Shown here: positions 42,901-52,232 of the stretch, one piece after another
Numbering within the stretch: position 1 is the first letter of the stretch
How the letters are laid out: each line of letters opens with the position of its first letter
From: Catenibacterium mitsuokai
Lineage (GTDB): Bacteria > Bacillota_I > Bacilli_A > Erysipelotrichales > Coprobacillaceae
Reading direction: 5' to 3'
Length of the DNA: 64,000 nt
NCBI RefSeq assembly: GCF_025148785.1
Contig: NZ_CP102271.1
Coordinates: forward strand, 400,001 to 464,000
Program-made: the position numbers and the translations under genes
The notes under the pieces: generated by a model
The model's input: only the letters and a program-made list of their open reading frames with translations
Told to the model about the DNA's origin: nothing
Database searches by the model: none

Positions 42901-43381
42901 TGAAGCTGCTAAGGCATTAAATGATGCATTAGACGGATTAAAGGTTCTTAGAGGTAATCCAGAAGCTTTAAATGCAGCTCTTGAAGCTGTTAGTAAGAAA
43001 GATGAAAGCAAATATACTGCTGAATCTTGGGCAGCATTAATGGCTGTAGTTAAAGAAGTAAAGGCTATTGACTTAGAAAATGCAACTCAGAAAGAAATTG
43101 ATGAAGCTGTAGCTAAGTTGAATAAAGCAGTAGATGCATTAGAAGAAAAGGTTGTTATTGAACCAGAAAAACCATCTGTTCCAGAAAAACCATCTGAAAA
43201 GCCATCTGAAAAACCATCTGAAAAACCTACTGAAAAGCCAACAGAAAAACCAACTATAAAACCAGAAGATAAGAAGGATGATACTGTTAAGACAGGTGAT
43301 TCTACTATGATCTTTACTATGGTTGCATTAATGGCTGCTTCAGCTATCGTTTATATCTCATTAAAGAGAAAAAAAGCTTAA
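39956..43381 (+). CDS. Secreted GH20 beta-N-acetylhexosaminidase 1, wall-anchored
   Basis: A 1141-residue surface enzyme. Signal peptide 1-29 (AAIIALSGVASAAAPAFA); GH20 N-terminal domain 40-145; GH20 barrel 150-510 with the Asp-Glu pair in RFNIGGDEFLEKF (about 325-327); a MucBP-like repeat 540-605; helical FIVAR-like region 610-700; CBM32/F5-8C domain about 735-860; FIVAR-like helices 865-1075; a Pro-Glu-Lys-rich stalk; and a wall signal VKTGDSTMI, membrane helix, KRKK. GAGGTG precedes the ATG at 39956. It should release terminal GlcNAc/GalNAc from host or dietary glycans. It is the most diverged of the three paralogues. Confidence 0.92.
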   Translation: MKGKKIVEVGLAAIIALSGVASAAAPAFAAPNVIYPNVQSYTKDSDTFTLPKKSRLLVVSNEKTLNNEVLLRDLKRASSQLADRGVLSEAPQIVFGTLENAADNDIIVKMGTNPDLTGKNDAYAVDIKNNITISAEDETGIYYGLTSVIQMLIEGDNVLTKGNIVDYSDVEDRSFHLDCARKFFTKDWIISLIKDLSWQKYNSIQLHFSENEGFRLQSDTLEAIDGFQYVNNQYLTKQDMLEIIQVANEYHIEVIPSLDSPGHLGAVLRYLPSDYSCASLFPSDGRRAQCFNIFTNDEARGFLIDLMTEFIDFFSEAGCKRFNIGGDEFLEKFSNFSNEQYVQIMEYFNEVSAIAKSKGMTPRTWNDGVMYGNYTGYKLDPDIEICYWAAPQNCASIEKFVQNGNKVINFSDIYMYYVLSSWWLQNACPEGDRIYREWNPGKFSTLQGGIPQTYKKPYANFVKGGSYAIWCDVPGYMTQDSVANNIFYRTRATAYKMWNTSDSMPEYSDVKKAFDKIGRVPGYKSVLPEPGQVLYEGQSVALTIEYKNEFGQTIEPTETLYGLKDNEYTIEPKELYGYKFEKASESLTGVYKENKTITLTYKTFTDKEALIKEVNNALVIKDYIPETVKEYKEALDVAKDVKEDPSAGQKKVDETLAALRTAKEKAVKAKFYKLYVEAYYPVSDVAYASGYQAYMNAVNNGKNTLKDENLDVETAEAAYNNIMNAKKALIKKAADKPTISATKGYYSWYSYNNMIDGNRNSKCWFGDNQTAGDEVLFTFPTKVKLSGVNVVQAAQGDILRDAEVQISADKVNWTTVGTLKETDPLEKRFDFDAQEVKYVRIYINSGYGAWYQISEVEFVLEAVGEDTTLKDLIEKAKEEDLEGKTIASRDEFLEAIIEAQKALVAEDIKNEAVINRLKKAIEGLVDAPVVNTDALVEAIAKADALTEEEVNKAIKKNVEVFNKALADAKAVLAKDASQEEVNEAAKALNDALDGLKVLRGNPEALNAALEAVSKKDESKYTAESWAALMAVVKEVKAIDLENATQKEIDEAVAKLNKAVDALEEKVVIEPEKPSVPEKPSEKPSEKPSEKPTEKPTEKPTIKPEDKKDDTVKTGDSTMIFTMVALMAASAIVYISLKRKKA

Positions 43382-43393
43382 TTAAAACAAAAT

Positions 43394-43414
43394 AGAGGCG
43401 GCTCGTCTGCCTCT
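43394..43414 (+). terminator. Intergenic hairpin after GH20-1 (weak terminator or processing site)
   Basis: AGAGGC/GCCTCT with a 9-nt loop, then TATTTG. The T tract is poor, so partial termination or message processing is more likely than a full stop. Confidence 0.5.
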
Positions 43415-43435
43415 TATTTGATAAAGGAAATGAAA

Positions 43436-46400
43436 ATGAAAAAAAATAATATGAAGCGTTTGTTGATGAGTGTTATGCTCGTTTCATCAATGACTCTTTC
43501 AAGTGCAGCAGTTGTTCATGCAACAAATGCAGCACCTTCAATTGTTGAAAGAGCAATGACAAACGAACAGCTTGTTGCAACAACTACTCCAATCTTACAG
43601 TCATATACTAAAGATTCTTCAGATAAGACTTGGGTAATGACTAAGGATTCTAAATTCGTTATCGTCGCAAATGAAAACAACCTAAAGAATGATAGACTTG
43701 CAGAAATTGTTAAGTTAGTTAACTCTGAATTCATGGCTAAGAAGATTATTTCAGAAAATCCTCAGGCTATGCTTTATAACCAGGATGGAACACCTACTGA
43801 TATCACTATCGATATCAAGCCTGTATCAGAAATTACTGACAAGACTACAAGCAAAGAAGCTTATAAGATTACAATCGATGACACTGGTATCCATTTAACT
43901 GGTGCAAGTGAAACGGCTGTTTTATATGGTTTACGTACTATTGAACAGATCACTAGCGTAAATGGTGCATTAGCTTATGGTGAAATCGTTGACTATCCTA
44001 ATGTTGCAGAACGTCGTATCCATGTAGATATGGCTCGTAAGTACATTTCTAAAGACTGGTTCATTAGACAGATCAGAGAAATGTCTTACTTCAAGATGAA
44101 TGCGATCCAGATGCATTTCTCAGAAAACTTAGGTTTCCGTATTGAATGTGAAACAGATCCTTCTATCGTATCTGAACAGCATTTAACAAAAGCTGACGTA
44201 AGAGAAATTCTTGCAGAAGCAAAGAAATATGGTGTGAAAGTTATTCCATCATTTGACTCTCCAGGCCATGTTGACCAGATTTTAAGAGCACATCCAGAAT
44301 ATGGACAGGTAAGTTCAAATGGTTCACACTATAAATCAGGTTTAGATATCACTAATCCTGAAGCTATTAAATATATTTATAGCTTATATGATGAATACAT
44401 GGAATTATTCAAAGAATGTACTGATTTCCATATTGGTGGCGATGAATACATGGAATTTGACCGTGCGCCATTCACTACTCAGTACAAGTCAGTATTAGAC
44501 AACTATGCTAAGAAAACTATTAATCCTAATGCGACTTGGAAAGATACAGTAGCTAAATACATCAATGACTTAGCAGAACATGTACATGAAAAAGGATTTA
44601 CTCCTCGTGTATGGAACGATGGTATGTACTATGGTGAAAACTCTTCTTGGGAACCTAAGCAGATGATTGAAATGCATAAGTACATCGGAATTGACTTCTG
44701 GAGTCAGATGTCTTGGAACTACAGTATTGCGAAACTTCAGACTTTCTTAGATAAGGGTCATGATACAATCTATAACGTAAACGCAAGTTTCTTCTATTAT
44801 GTATTAAGACCATCTATGCCAAATGATGGACGTAAACAGCATTCATTCGATAACTTAAATTCTGATAAGTTAATCTTCGACCAGTGGACACCAGGTAAAT
44901 TCCAGGCAAACACTATTGCAGATGATAACCCAGCTATCAAGGGTGCCTCACTTGCAATCTGGTGTGATAAGGCTGATGTATGTGATGAAGATACTATTAC
45001 TGAAGATATCGCAAATGAAATGCGTGCACTTGCCACTAAGTCATGGAATACTCGTAGCAACAGCGTGATCTCTCATGATCAGTTCAAGGCTAACTATGCT
45101 AAGCTTGGACATGTTGCAGGATTTGAAAAGGGTTCTACTTTACCAGATTCTGGTTCAATCTTACCAGCAGATTCTTTAGGTAAGGTTACAATCAATTACA
45201 TCGATAAAGATGGTAATGAATTAATGAGTCCAGTCACTCGTTATGGTAATATCGGTGATGATTATAGCTTCGCGGCTGAAAAGATTTATGGTTATCGCTT
45301 AATCTCTAATAAAGATTCAGCAACTGGTACTTATAGTAAGAAGGGTGATACTTTCACTTTCGTTTATGAAATCTATACTGATAAGGCTGATTTAAAAGAT
45401 GCTCTCGATCATCCATTAAATGAAGAAGAATATATCACTGAAACATTCAAGGGTTATAAGAAAGAATTAGATGCTGCTAAGAAACTTTATGAAGATGAAA
45501 AAGCACTTCAGAAAGATGTTGATGCAGGTCTTGCAAAATTAAATGCAGCTAAGAATAAGGCTGTAAAGCGTGCTTACTATCCATTATGGATGGAAACTAA
45601 GCATCCAATGGAAGATAACGGATATATTTCTGGATATGATGCATATTTAGAAAAGGTTGAAGAAGGTAAGAAAGTTCTTTATGGTGGAGAAGCGACTGAT
45701 GAAGCTGTAAAGACTGCTTATGATGAATTAGTGGCTGCAAGAGAATCTCTTATGAAGAGCAGCAGTGTAGCTCCTAGTGTTGAAGCAACAGATAATTATT
45801 ATACTTTCATTTATTTAAGACCAGCTGATAAGTTCAGCTATGACAAGATGTTTGACGGTGATAAGAGCACATATGCTTGGTTTGGTAATGACCAGATTGC
45901 TGGCAAACATATCACAATGACATTTGCTTCTCCGGTGAAGATGTCAGGTATTACTATCACAGCACCAGATGATGCAGGTGATGATACAATCAGAAATGCA
46001 GACGTTATGGTTTCTGCAGATAAAGAAAACTGGACTACAGTTGGAAATATGAAGATGGATGCTGATCATTTAGAACATACATTCAACTTCGAAAAACAGT
46101 CTGTAAAATATGTGAAGATCGTCTTAAAAGAAAATGCTAAGGCATGGTATAAGATTGCTGAAATCGCATTTAATTTTGAACAGACTGCTGAAACAACTGA
46201 ACTTAAGGATCTATTAAAAGAAGCTTATGGTCAGGATTTAACTGATAAGACAACTGATTCTGTTGATGCATTCTTAGATGCATTAAAGGATGCTCAGAAG
46301 GCTTATGCTAGAGAAGATCTAGAAAACAAAGAAGTAATGGACGCATTACGTACAGCTATGAAGAACTTAAAGGTAGTTTCTAAGGTGAATAAGGCTGAAC

Positions 46401-47011
46401 TTGAAGGAACAGTGACTAAAGCAGAAGAAATTACTGAAGATACTTTAAATAAGGCTGTGAAGAAAGCACGTGATGCATTTGCTAAAGCATTAAAAGATGC
46501 TAAAGCCGTATTAGAAAATGCTGATGCCTCTCAGGAAGAAGTCAATGAAGCTGCTAAGAAATTAGAAGAAGCTATTAAGGGCTTAGATGTTCTTAAGGGT
46601 GATACAACTGTCTTAGATGCTAAACTTGCTGAAATCGAAAAATTAGATGAAGACAAGTATACTACTGAATCTTGGGCTGCATTAATGGCTAAGGTTGAGG
46701 AAACTAAGGGTCTTGATAGAGAAAACGCTACTCAGGAAGATGTTGATCAGGTTGTTGCTGAATTAGAAAAGGCTGTTAAAGCTCTTGAAGAAAAAGTAGT
46801 AATCGATCCAGATCAGCCAGTAGGACCTACTGATCCAGAAAAACCAACTGAAAAACCTACAGAAAAACCAGCTGAAAAACCAACTACAAAACCAGAAGAT
46901 AAGAAGGATGATACTGTTAAGACAGGTGATTCTACTATGATTGCTGGTATGTTCGCTCTCATGACTGCATCAGCTGTTGTTTATATCTCTTTAAAAAGAA
47001 AGAAAGCTTAA
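43436..47011 (+). CDS. Secreted GH20 beta-N-acetylhexosaminidase 2, wall-anchored
   Basis: A 1191-residue paralogue. Signal peptide (MKRLLMSVMLVSSMTLSSAA); GH20 N-terminal domain about 40-170; barrel about 175-530 with FHIGGDEYMEFDR (about 331-343); MucBP-like about 575-640; helical repeat; CBM32 about 775-915; FIVAR-like helices; Pro/Glu/Thr/Lys stalk; VKTGDSTMI, membrane helix and KRKK. AAAGGA lies 7 nt before the ATG at 43436. Its catalytic half is almost the same as GH20-3, while the CBM and helices differ more. Confidence 0.92.
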   Translation: MKKNNMKRLLMSVMLVSSMTLSSAAVVHATNAAPSIVERAMTNEQLVATTTPILQSYTKDSSDKTWVMTKDSKFVIVANENNLKNDRLAEIVKLVNSEFMAKKIISENPQAMLYNQDGTPTDITIDIKPVSEITDKTTSKEAYKITIDDTGIHLTGASETAVLYGLRTIEQITSVNGALAYGEIVDYPNVAERRIHVDMARKYISKDWFIRQIREMSYFKMNAIQMHFSENLGFRIECETDPSIVSEQHLTKADVREILAEAKKYGVKVIPSFDSPGHVDQILRAHPEYGQVSSNGSHYKSGLDITNPEAIKYIYSLYDEYMELFKECTDFHIGGDEYMEFDRAPFTTQYKSVLDNYAKKTINPNATWKDTVAKYINDLAEHVHEKGFTPRVWNDGMYYGENSSWEPKQMIEMHKYIGIDFWSQMSWNYSIAKLQTFLDKGHDTIYNVNASFFYYVLRPSMPNDGRKQHSFDNLNSDKLIFDQWTPGKFQANTIADDNPAIKGASLAIWCDKADVCDEDTITEDIANEMRALATKSWNTRSNSVISHDQFKANYAKLGHVAGFEKGSTLPDSGSILPADSLGKVTINYIDKDGNELMSPVTRYGNIGDDYSFAAEKIYGYRLISNKDSATGTYSKKGDTFTFVYEIYTDKADLKDALDHPLNEEEYITETFKGYKKELDAAKKLYEDEKALQKDVDAGLAKLNAAKNKAVKRAYYPLWMETKHPMEDNGYISGYDAYLEKVEEGKKVLYGGEATDEAVKTAYDELVAARESLMKSSSVAPSVEATDNYYTFIYLRPADKFSYDKMFDGDKSTYAWFGNDQIAGKHITMTFASPVKMSGITITAPDDAGDDTIRNADVMVSADKENWTTVGNMKMDADHLEHTFNFEKQSVKYVKIVLKENAKAWYKIAEIAFNFEQTAETTELKDLLKEAYGQDLTDKTTDSVDAFLDALKDAQKAYAREDLENKEVMDALRTAMKNLKVVSKVNKAELEGTVTKAEEITEDTLNKAVKKARDAFAKALKDAKAVLENADASQEEVNEAAKKLEEAIKGLDVLKGDTTVLDAKLAEIEKLDEDKYTTESWAALMAKVEETKGLDRENATQEDVDQVVAELEKAVKALEEKVVIDPDQPVGPTDPEKPTEKPTEKPAEKPTTKPEDKKDDTVKTGDSTMIAGMFALMTASAVVYISLKRKKA

Positions 47012-47021
47012 TAAATAAAAC

Positions 47022-47045
47022 AAGAGGCAGCAATGCCTGCCTCTT
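47022..47045 (+). terminator. Intergenic hairpin after GH20-2
   Basis: AAGAGGCAG/CTGCCTCTT, 9-bp stem with a 6-nt loop, followed by ACTTG. A relative of the hairpin behind GH20-1; no proper T run. Confidence 0.55.
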
Positions 47046-47066
47046 ACTTGATAGGGAAAAATGAAA

Positions 47067-50000
47067 ATGAATACAAATAATATGAAACGTATGTTAATGA
47101 GCGTTATGCTCGTTTCTTCTATGACTCTTTCAAGTGGCGCTATAGTTGCACAGGCATACAATGGTACGCCTGCAATTGCTGAAAGAACAATGACTAATGA
47201 ACAGCTCGTTGCTGCAACTACACCAATCTTACAGTCATATACTAAAGATGCTTCTGATAAGACTTGGGTAATGACTAAGGATTCTAAATTCGTAATCGTT
47301 GCGAATGAAGCCAACTTAAAGAATAATAGACTTGCAGAAATCGTTAAATTAGTTAACTCTGAATTTATGGCAAAGAAGATTATTTCTAGTGATGCTCAGG
47401 CTATGCTTTATAATCAGGATGGTGCACCAACTGATATCACTATTGATATCAAACCTGTATCAGAAATTACTGACAAGACTACAAGTAAAGAAGCTTATAA
47501 GATTACAATTGATGACACTGGTATCCATTTAACTGGTGCAAGTGAAACGGCTGTTTTATATGGTTTACGTACTATTGAACAGATCACTAGCGTAAATGGT
47601 GCATTAGCTTATGGTGAAATCGTTGATTATCCTAATGTTGCTGAACGTCGTATCCATGTAGATATGGCTCGTAAGTACATTTCTAAAGACTGGTTCATTA
47701 GACAGATCAGAGAAATGTCTTACTTCAAGATGAATGCTATCCAGATGCATTTTTCAGAAAACTTAGGTTTCCGTATTGAATGTGAAACAGATCCATCAAT
47801 CGTATCTGAACAGCATTTAACAAAAGCTGATGTAAGAGAAATTCTTGCGGAAGCAAAGAAATATGGCGTTAAAGTCATTCCATCATTTGACTCTCCAGGC
47901 CATGTTGACCAGATTTTAAGAGCTCATCCAGAATATGGACAGAAAGATAAATATGGTAATAATTATAAATCAGGTTTAGATGTTACTAATCCTGAAGCGA
48001 TTAAGTATATCTATAGCTTATATGATGAATACATGGAATTATTTAAAGGATGTACAGACTTCCACATCGGTGGCGATGAATATATGGAATTCGACCGTGC
48101 ACCTTTCACTACTCAGTACAAAGAAGTACTAGATAACTATGCAAGAGAAAACATTGATCCTAATGCAACTTGGAAGGATGTTATTGCGAAATATATCAAT
48201 GACTTAGCAGAACATGTACATGAAAAAGGATTTACTCCACGTATTTGGAACGATGGTATCTATTATGGAGAAAATTCCTGGGGACAGAATAAACAGATGA
48301 TCAAAATGCATAAGTACATCGGTATTGATTTCTGGAGCCAGATGTCTTGGAACTACAGCATTGCGAAGCTTCAGACTTTCTTAGATAAGGGTCATGATAC
48401 TATTTATAACGTAAATGCAAGTTTCTTCTATTATGTATTAAGACCATCTATGCCAGATGATGGACGTAAACAGCATTCATTTGATAACTTGAATTCTGAT
48501 AAGTTAATCTTTGATGAATGGACTCCAGGTAAATTCCAGGCTAACACTATTGCAGATGATAACCCAGCTATCAAGGGTGCCTCACTTGCAATCTGGTGTG
48601 ATAAGGCTGATGTATGTGATGAAGATACTATTACTGAAGATATCGCAAATGAAATGCGTGCACTTGCTACTAAGGCATGGAATACAAAGTCTAATAGTAT
48701 TATTTCTCATAACCAGTTTAAGGCTAATTATGCAAAGCTTGGACATGTTGCAGCATTTGAAAAGGGTTCTACTTTACCAGATTCTGGGTCAATCTTACCA
48801 GCTGATTCATTAGGTAAAGTGACTATTAAATATGTAGATCAAGATGGTAAGGACATCAAGAGTCCAGTGACTCGTTATGGTAATATCGGTGATGAATATA
48901 ACTTCACTGCTGAAAAGATTTATGGTTATCGTTTAGTGTCTGATAAAGACAGTGCAACTGGTACATATAGTAAGAAGGGTGATACTTTCACTTTCACTTA
49001 TGAAATCTACACAGACAAGACTGACTTAAAGGATGCATTAGATAATGCTTTAGATGAAAATGAATATATTGGTGCAACACTAGGTGAATATAAAGCTGCA
49101 TTAGATGAAGCACAGAAACTTTATGATGATAAGAATGCATTACAGCAGGATGTGGATGCTATCTTGACTACGTTAAATAATGCTAAGAAGAAAGCTATTA
49201 AACGTGCTTACTATCCATTATGGGTAGAAGTAGAAAACCCAATGGCTGATAATGGTTATGCTTCTGGTTATGCTGAATACTTAGAAGCTGTAAAGAATGG
49301 TAAGAAGGTTCTTTATGGTGAAGAAGTAACTGATGAAGCAGTGAAGACTGCATATGATGAATTAGTTGCTGCTAGAAATGGTTTAATGAAGCGTGATGGA
49401 AATGTTCCTAGTGTTCAGGCATCTGATGGTTATTGGTCATTAGGTGTTTCTCCAAGCGATAAGTATAGCTATGACAAGATGTTTGATGGTAATAGAGATA
49501 CATTTGCTTGGTTCAATGATGCACAGAAAGTCGGTAAACATATCACATTTACATTCGCAAATAAGGTGAATATGAGTGGTATTAAGATTTCAGCTCCTGA
49601 AAGACCAGGTTCAGATATTATCAAGAATGCAGATATCATGGTATCTGAAGATAAAGAAAACTGGACTACAGTAGGTAACTTAAAGATGGATGCGAATAAT
49701 CTTGAACAGACATTCACATTCGATAAACAGCCAGTGAAGTACGTTAAACTTGAAATGAAAGAAGCAAGCGACAGCTGGTATAAGATTGCAGAAGTGCAGT
49801 TCACTTATGAACAGGTGGCTGAAAATACTGAACTTAAAGATTTATTAACAGAAGCTTATAATCAGGATTTAACTGATAAGACAAGTGATTCTGTTGATAC
49901 ATTCTTAGAAGCATTAGTTGAAGCACAGAAAGCTTATGCAAAAGAAGATTTAAATAACGAAGAAGTAATGAATGCATTACGTACAGCTATGAAGAACTTG

Positions 50001-50657
50001 AAGGTAGCTCCTAAGGTGAATAAGGCTGAACTTGAAGAAACAGTGACTAAGGCTGAAGCTATCTCTGAAGAAACATTAAATAAGGCTGTTAAGAAAGCAC
50101 GTGATGCATTTGCAAAGGCATTAGAAGAGGCTAAGGCTGTTGTTAAAAACAAAGATGCTTCTCAGGAAGAAGTCAATGAAGCTGCTAAGAAATTAGAAGA
50201 CGCTATTAAGGGCTTAGATGTTCTTAAGGGTGATACAACTGCATTAGATGCTAAACTTGCTGAAATTAAGAAATTAGATGAAAAGAAATATACTGCAGAT
50301 TCTTGGGCTGCATTAATGAATGTTGTTGCAGAAGCTAAGGGTCTTGACGCAGAAAATGCAACTCAGGTAGAAGTAGATGAAGTTGTGGCTAAGTTAACTA
50401 AGGCAGTAGACGCTTTAGAAGAAAAGGTTGTTATTGAACCAGAAAAACCAACTGTTCCAGAAAAACCTGAAACTAAGCCTGAAATTAAACCAGAAACAAA
50501 ACCAGAAGTAAAACCTGAAGAAAAACCAACTACTAAACCAGAAGATAAGAAGGATGATACTGTTAAGACAGGTGATCCAACTTCATTATTTGGATTAGTA
50601 TCAGCTATGGCTTTATCTTTAGCTGGTTATGTTTCTGTAAAGAAGAAGAAAGACTAA
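47067..50657 (+). CDS. Secreted GH20 beta-N-acetylhexosaminidase 3, wall-anchored
   Basis: A 1196-residue tandem copy of GH20-2 with the same domain order. Signal peptide (MKRMLMSVMLVSSMTLSSGA), active-site FHIGGDEYMEFDR at about 331-343, MucBP-like, CBM32 (SYDKMFDGNRDTFAWF) and FIVAR-like helices, and VKTGDPTSL, membrane helix, KKKK. The ATG at 47067 is better spaced to AGGGA than 47061. Close identity of the catalytic half with GH20-2 and drift elsewhere suggest recent duplication or gene conversion. A clear terminator closes the cluster. Confidence 0.92.
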   Translation: MNTNNMKRMLMSVMLVSSMTLSSGAIVAQAYNGTPAIAERTMTNEQLVAATTPILQSYTKDASDKTWVMTKDSKFVIVANEANLKNNRLAEIVKLVNSEFMAKKIISSDAQAMLYNQDGAPTDITIDIKPVSEITDKTTSKEAYKITIDDTGIHLTGASETAVLYGLRTIEQITSVNGALAYGEIVDYPNVAERRIHVDMARKYISKDWFIRQIREMSYFKMNAIQMHFSENLGFRIECETDPSIVSEQHLTKADVREILAEAKKYGVKVIPSFDSPGHVDQILRAHPEYGQKDKYGNNYKSGLDVTNPEAIKYIYSLYDEYMELFKGCTDFHIGGDEYMEFDRAPFTTQYKEVLDNYARENIDPNATWKDVIAKYINDLAEHVHEKGFTPRIWNDGIYYGENSWGQNKQMIKMHKYIGIDFWSQMSWNYSIAKLQTFLDKGHDTIYNVNASFFYYVLRPSMPDDGRKQHSFDNLNSDKLIFDEWTPGKFQANTIADDNPAIKGASLAIWCDKADVCDEDTITEDIANEMRALATKAWNTKSNSIISHNQFKANYAKLGHVAAFEKGSTLPDSGSILPADSLGKVTIKYVDQDGKDIKSPVTRYGNIGDEYNFTAEKIYGYRLVSDKDSATGTYSKKGDTFTFTYEIYTDKTDLKDALDNALDENEYIGATLGEYKAALDEAQKLYDDKNALQQDVDAILTTLNNAKKKAIKRAYYPLWVEVENPMADNGYASGYAEYLEAVKNGKKVLYGEEVTDEAVKTAYDELVAARNGLMKRDGNVPSVQASDGYWSLGVSPSDKYSYDKMFDGNRDTFAWFNDAQKVGKHITFTFANKVNMSGIKISAPERPGSDIIKNADIMVSEDKENWTTVGNLKMDANNLEQTFTFDKQPVKYVKLEMKEASDSWYKIAEVQFTYEQVAENTELKDLLTEAYNQDLTDKTSDSVDTFLEALVEAQKAYAKEDLNNEEVMNALRTAMKNLKVAPKVNKAELEETVTKAEAISEETLNKAVKKARDAFAKALEEAKAVVKNKDASQEEVNEAAKKLEDAIKGLDVLKGDTTALDAKLAEIKKLDEKKYTADSWAALMNVVAEAKGLDAENATQVEVDEVVAKLTKAVDALEEKVVIEPEKPTVPEKPETKPEIKPETKPEVKPEEKPTTKPEDKKDDTVKTGDPTSLFGLVSAMALSLAGYVSVKKKKD

Positions 50658-50675
50658 AGATTCATCTTTTTTAGG

Positions 50676-50708
50676 GAAGGGATAGTGTAATGCTATCTCT
50701 TCTTTTTT
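50676..50708 (+). terminator. Terminator of the GH20 cluster
   Basis: GAAGGGATAG (50676-50685) with CTATCTCTTC (50693-50702), one wobble pair, then TTTTTT. Confidence 0.85.
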
Positions 50709-50786
50709 CTTACAAAAGAAGTGAAATGTTTAAATTATATTGCAAAGTGAATATGATATCATAGATGTAAGAGAGGGGTGAGCATA

Positions 50787-52070
50787 ATGAAGGATGCTTA
50801 TATCAATGGAAAAATAATAGATGGGACTAAGGAGATGCATGCTAAGGAAGGATATGCGATTCTTGTAGAACAGGGGAATATTAAGGATATTGTTTTACAG
50901 AAAGCAGCTGATTTAACAGGATATAACGTAATAGATTTAGAAGGAAACTATATTATGCCTGGTCTTATTAATATGCATGTACACTTAGCCGGTAATGGGA
51001 AACCACAAAAGAAACAGAGAGATAATGCGAAACTAGTGAATTTCTTAATGAGTAATCCACTTACGCGTGCTATTGCTCATAATATGGTATGTGGATTTGC
51101 GGAAATGGAGTTACTCAGTGGTGTCACTACGATTAGAACAGTAGGTGGTATTAGAGATTTTGATACACGTGTACGTGATGAAATTAATTGCGGCAAGAAG
51201 AGAGGTCCACGTATTTTAGCAGGTAATGAAGGTATTTCAGTGCCCCATGGTCATATGGCAGGGAGTGTAGCAATCGCAGCTGAAACAATTGATGATGCAC
51301 TTTTACAGGTAAGTAAAGCAAAGGAACAGAATGTCGATTTAATAAAATTGATGATTACTGGTGGTGTTCTAGATGCTAAGGAAAAGGGTGTTCCTGGAGA
51401 ATTAAAGATGCCTCCTGAAATGGTTAAAGCGGTTTGTGATAAAGCACATGAATTAGGCTTTAAAGTGGCTGCGCATGTAGAATCATCGGATGGAGTAAGA
51501 GTGGCTTTGGAGAATGGTGTAGATTCTATAGAACATGGGGCAAAACTCGATGATCATATGATTCAATTATTTAAAGATAATAATGCATTCTTATGTACTA
51601 CATTATCACCAGCCTTACCATATGCTTTATTTGATCGTTCTATTACTAACGCATCAGAAGTAGAACAGTATAATGGTAAAGTAGTGTTTGATGGAATTAT
51701 AGAATGTGCGAAACAGGCATTAGAGAATGATATTCCTATTGTATTAGGTAATGACGTAGGATGCCCTTGGATTACACAGTATGACTTCTGGAGAGAACTA
51801 TATTACTTCCATAAGTATGTAGGTGTAAGTAATGCATATGCCATTTATTGTGCGACACTACAGGCAGCTAGAATGGCTGATATTGATGATGAAACTGGTT
51901 CTATTGAAGTAGGTAAGTCAGCTGATATGATTGTCACAAAGGATAATCCATTAGATGATTTATTGGCATTAAGACATATTGAATCTGTTATCATGAGAGG
52001 TCATAGAATTGATCACCCTACTAATAAGATCAATGAACAGGTAAAAACTGAATTGGATAAGTTCTTATAA
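50787..52070 (+). CDS. Metal-dependent amidohydrolase (imidazolonepropionase/prolidase-like)
   Basis: A 427-residue cytoplasmic amidohydrolase with all metal ligands: HVHL in GLINMHVHLAG (about 62), the carbamylated-Lys region LIKLMITGG (about 190), KVAAHVESSDG, SIEHGAKL and VLGNDVGCPW. Family members cleave cyclic amides or dipeptides such as X-Pro; this one cannot be assigned a substrate. The ATG at 50787 (GAGAGGGG upstream) is preferred to the GTG at 50778. Monocistronic. Confidence 0.87.
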   Translation: MKDAYINGKIIDGTKEMHAKEGYAILVEQGNIKDIVLQKAADLTGYNVIDLEGNYIMPGLINMHVHLAGNGKPQKKQRDNAKLVNFLMSNPLTRAIAHNMVCGFAEMELLSGVTTIRTVGGIRDFDTRVRDEINCGKKRGPRILAGNEGISVPHGHMAGSVAIAAETIDDALLQVSKAKEQNVDLIKLMITGGVLDAKEKGVPGELKMPPEMVKAVCDKAHELGFKVAAHVESSDGVRVALENGVDSIEHGAKLDDHMIQLFKDNNAFLCTTLSPALPYALFDRSITNASEVEQYNGKVVFDGIIECAKQALENDIPIVLGNDVGCPWITQYDFWRELYYFHKYVGVSNAYAIYCATLQAARMADIDDETGSIEVGKSADMIVTKDNPLDDLLALRHIESVIMRGHRIDHPTNKINEQVKTELDKFL

Positions 52071-52072
52071 TG

Positions 52073-52098
52073 AATCCCTTCTTTGAGGGATTTTTTAG
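52073..52098 (+). terminator. Intrinsic terminator
   Basis: AATCCCT (52073-52079) with AGGGATT (52086-52092), then T run. The interval to 52232 shows nothing else clear. Confidence 0.8.
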
Positions 52099-52232
52099 TG
52101 GTTATCTATTTATATATCCTATATACAATTATTTATGTGCATATATTTATGGATGATATTTAAGTATATATATGTTTTTAGTAGAAGAGAGATTTTTCTC
52201 GTTGATATAATATAAAAAAGGAGGGAAATCAC

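Noticed and set aside
43180-43260. Short repeats in the Pro-Glu-Lys stalk as a CRISPR-like array
   Set aside because: They are in-frame protein repeats encoding a wall-spanning stalk; no spacer pattern. I found no CRISPR array elsewhere.
49469-49804. 111-aa and other minus-strand ORFs inside the GH20 genes
   Set aside because: Antisense shadows of strongly coding sequence, without ribosome sites.
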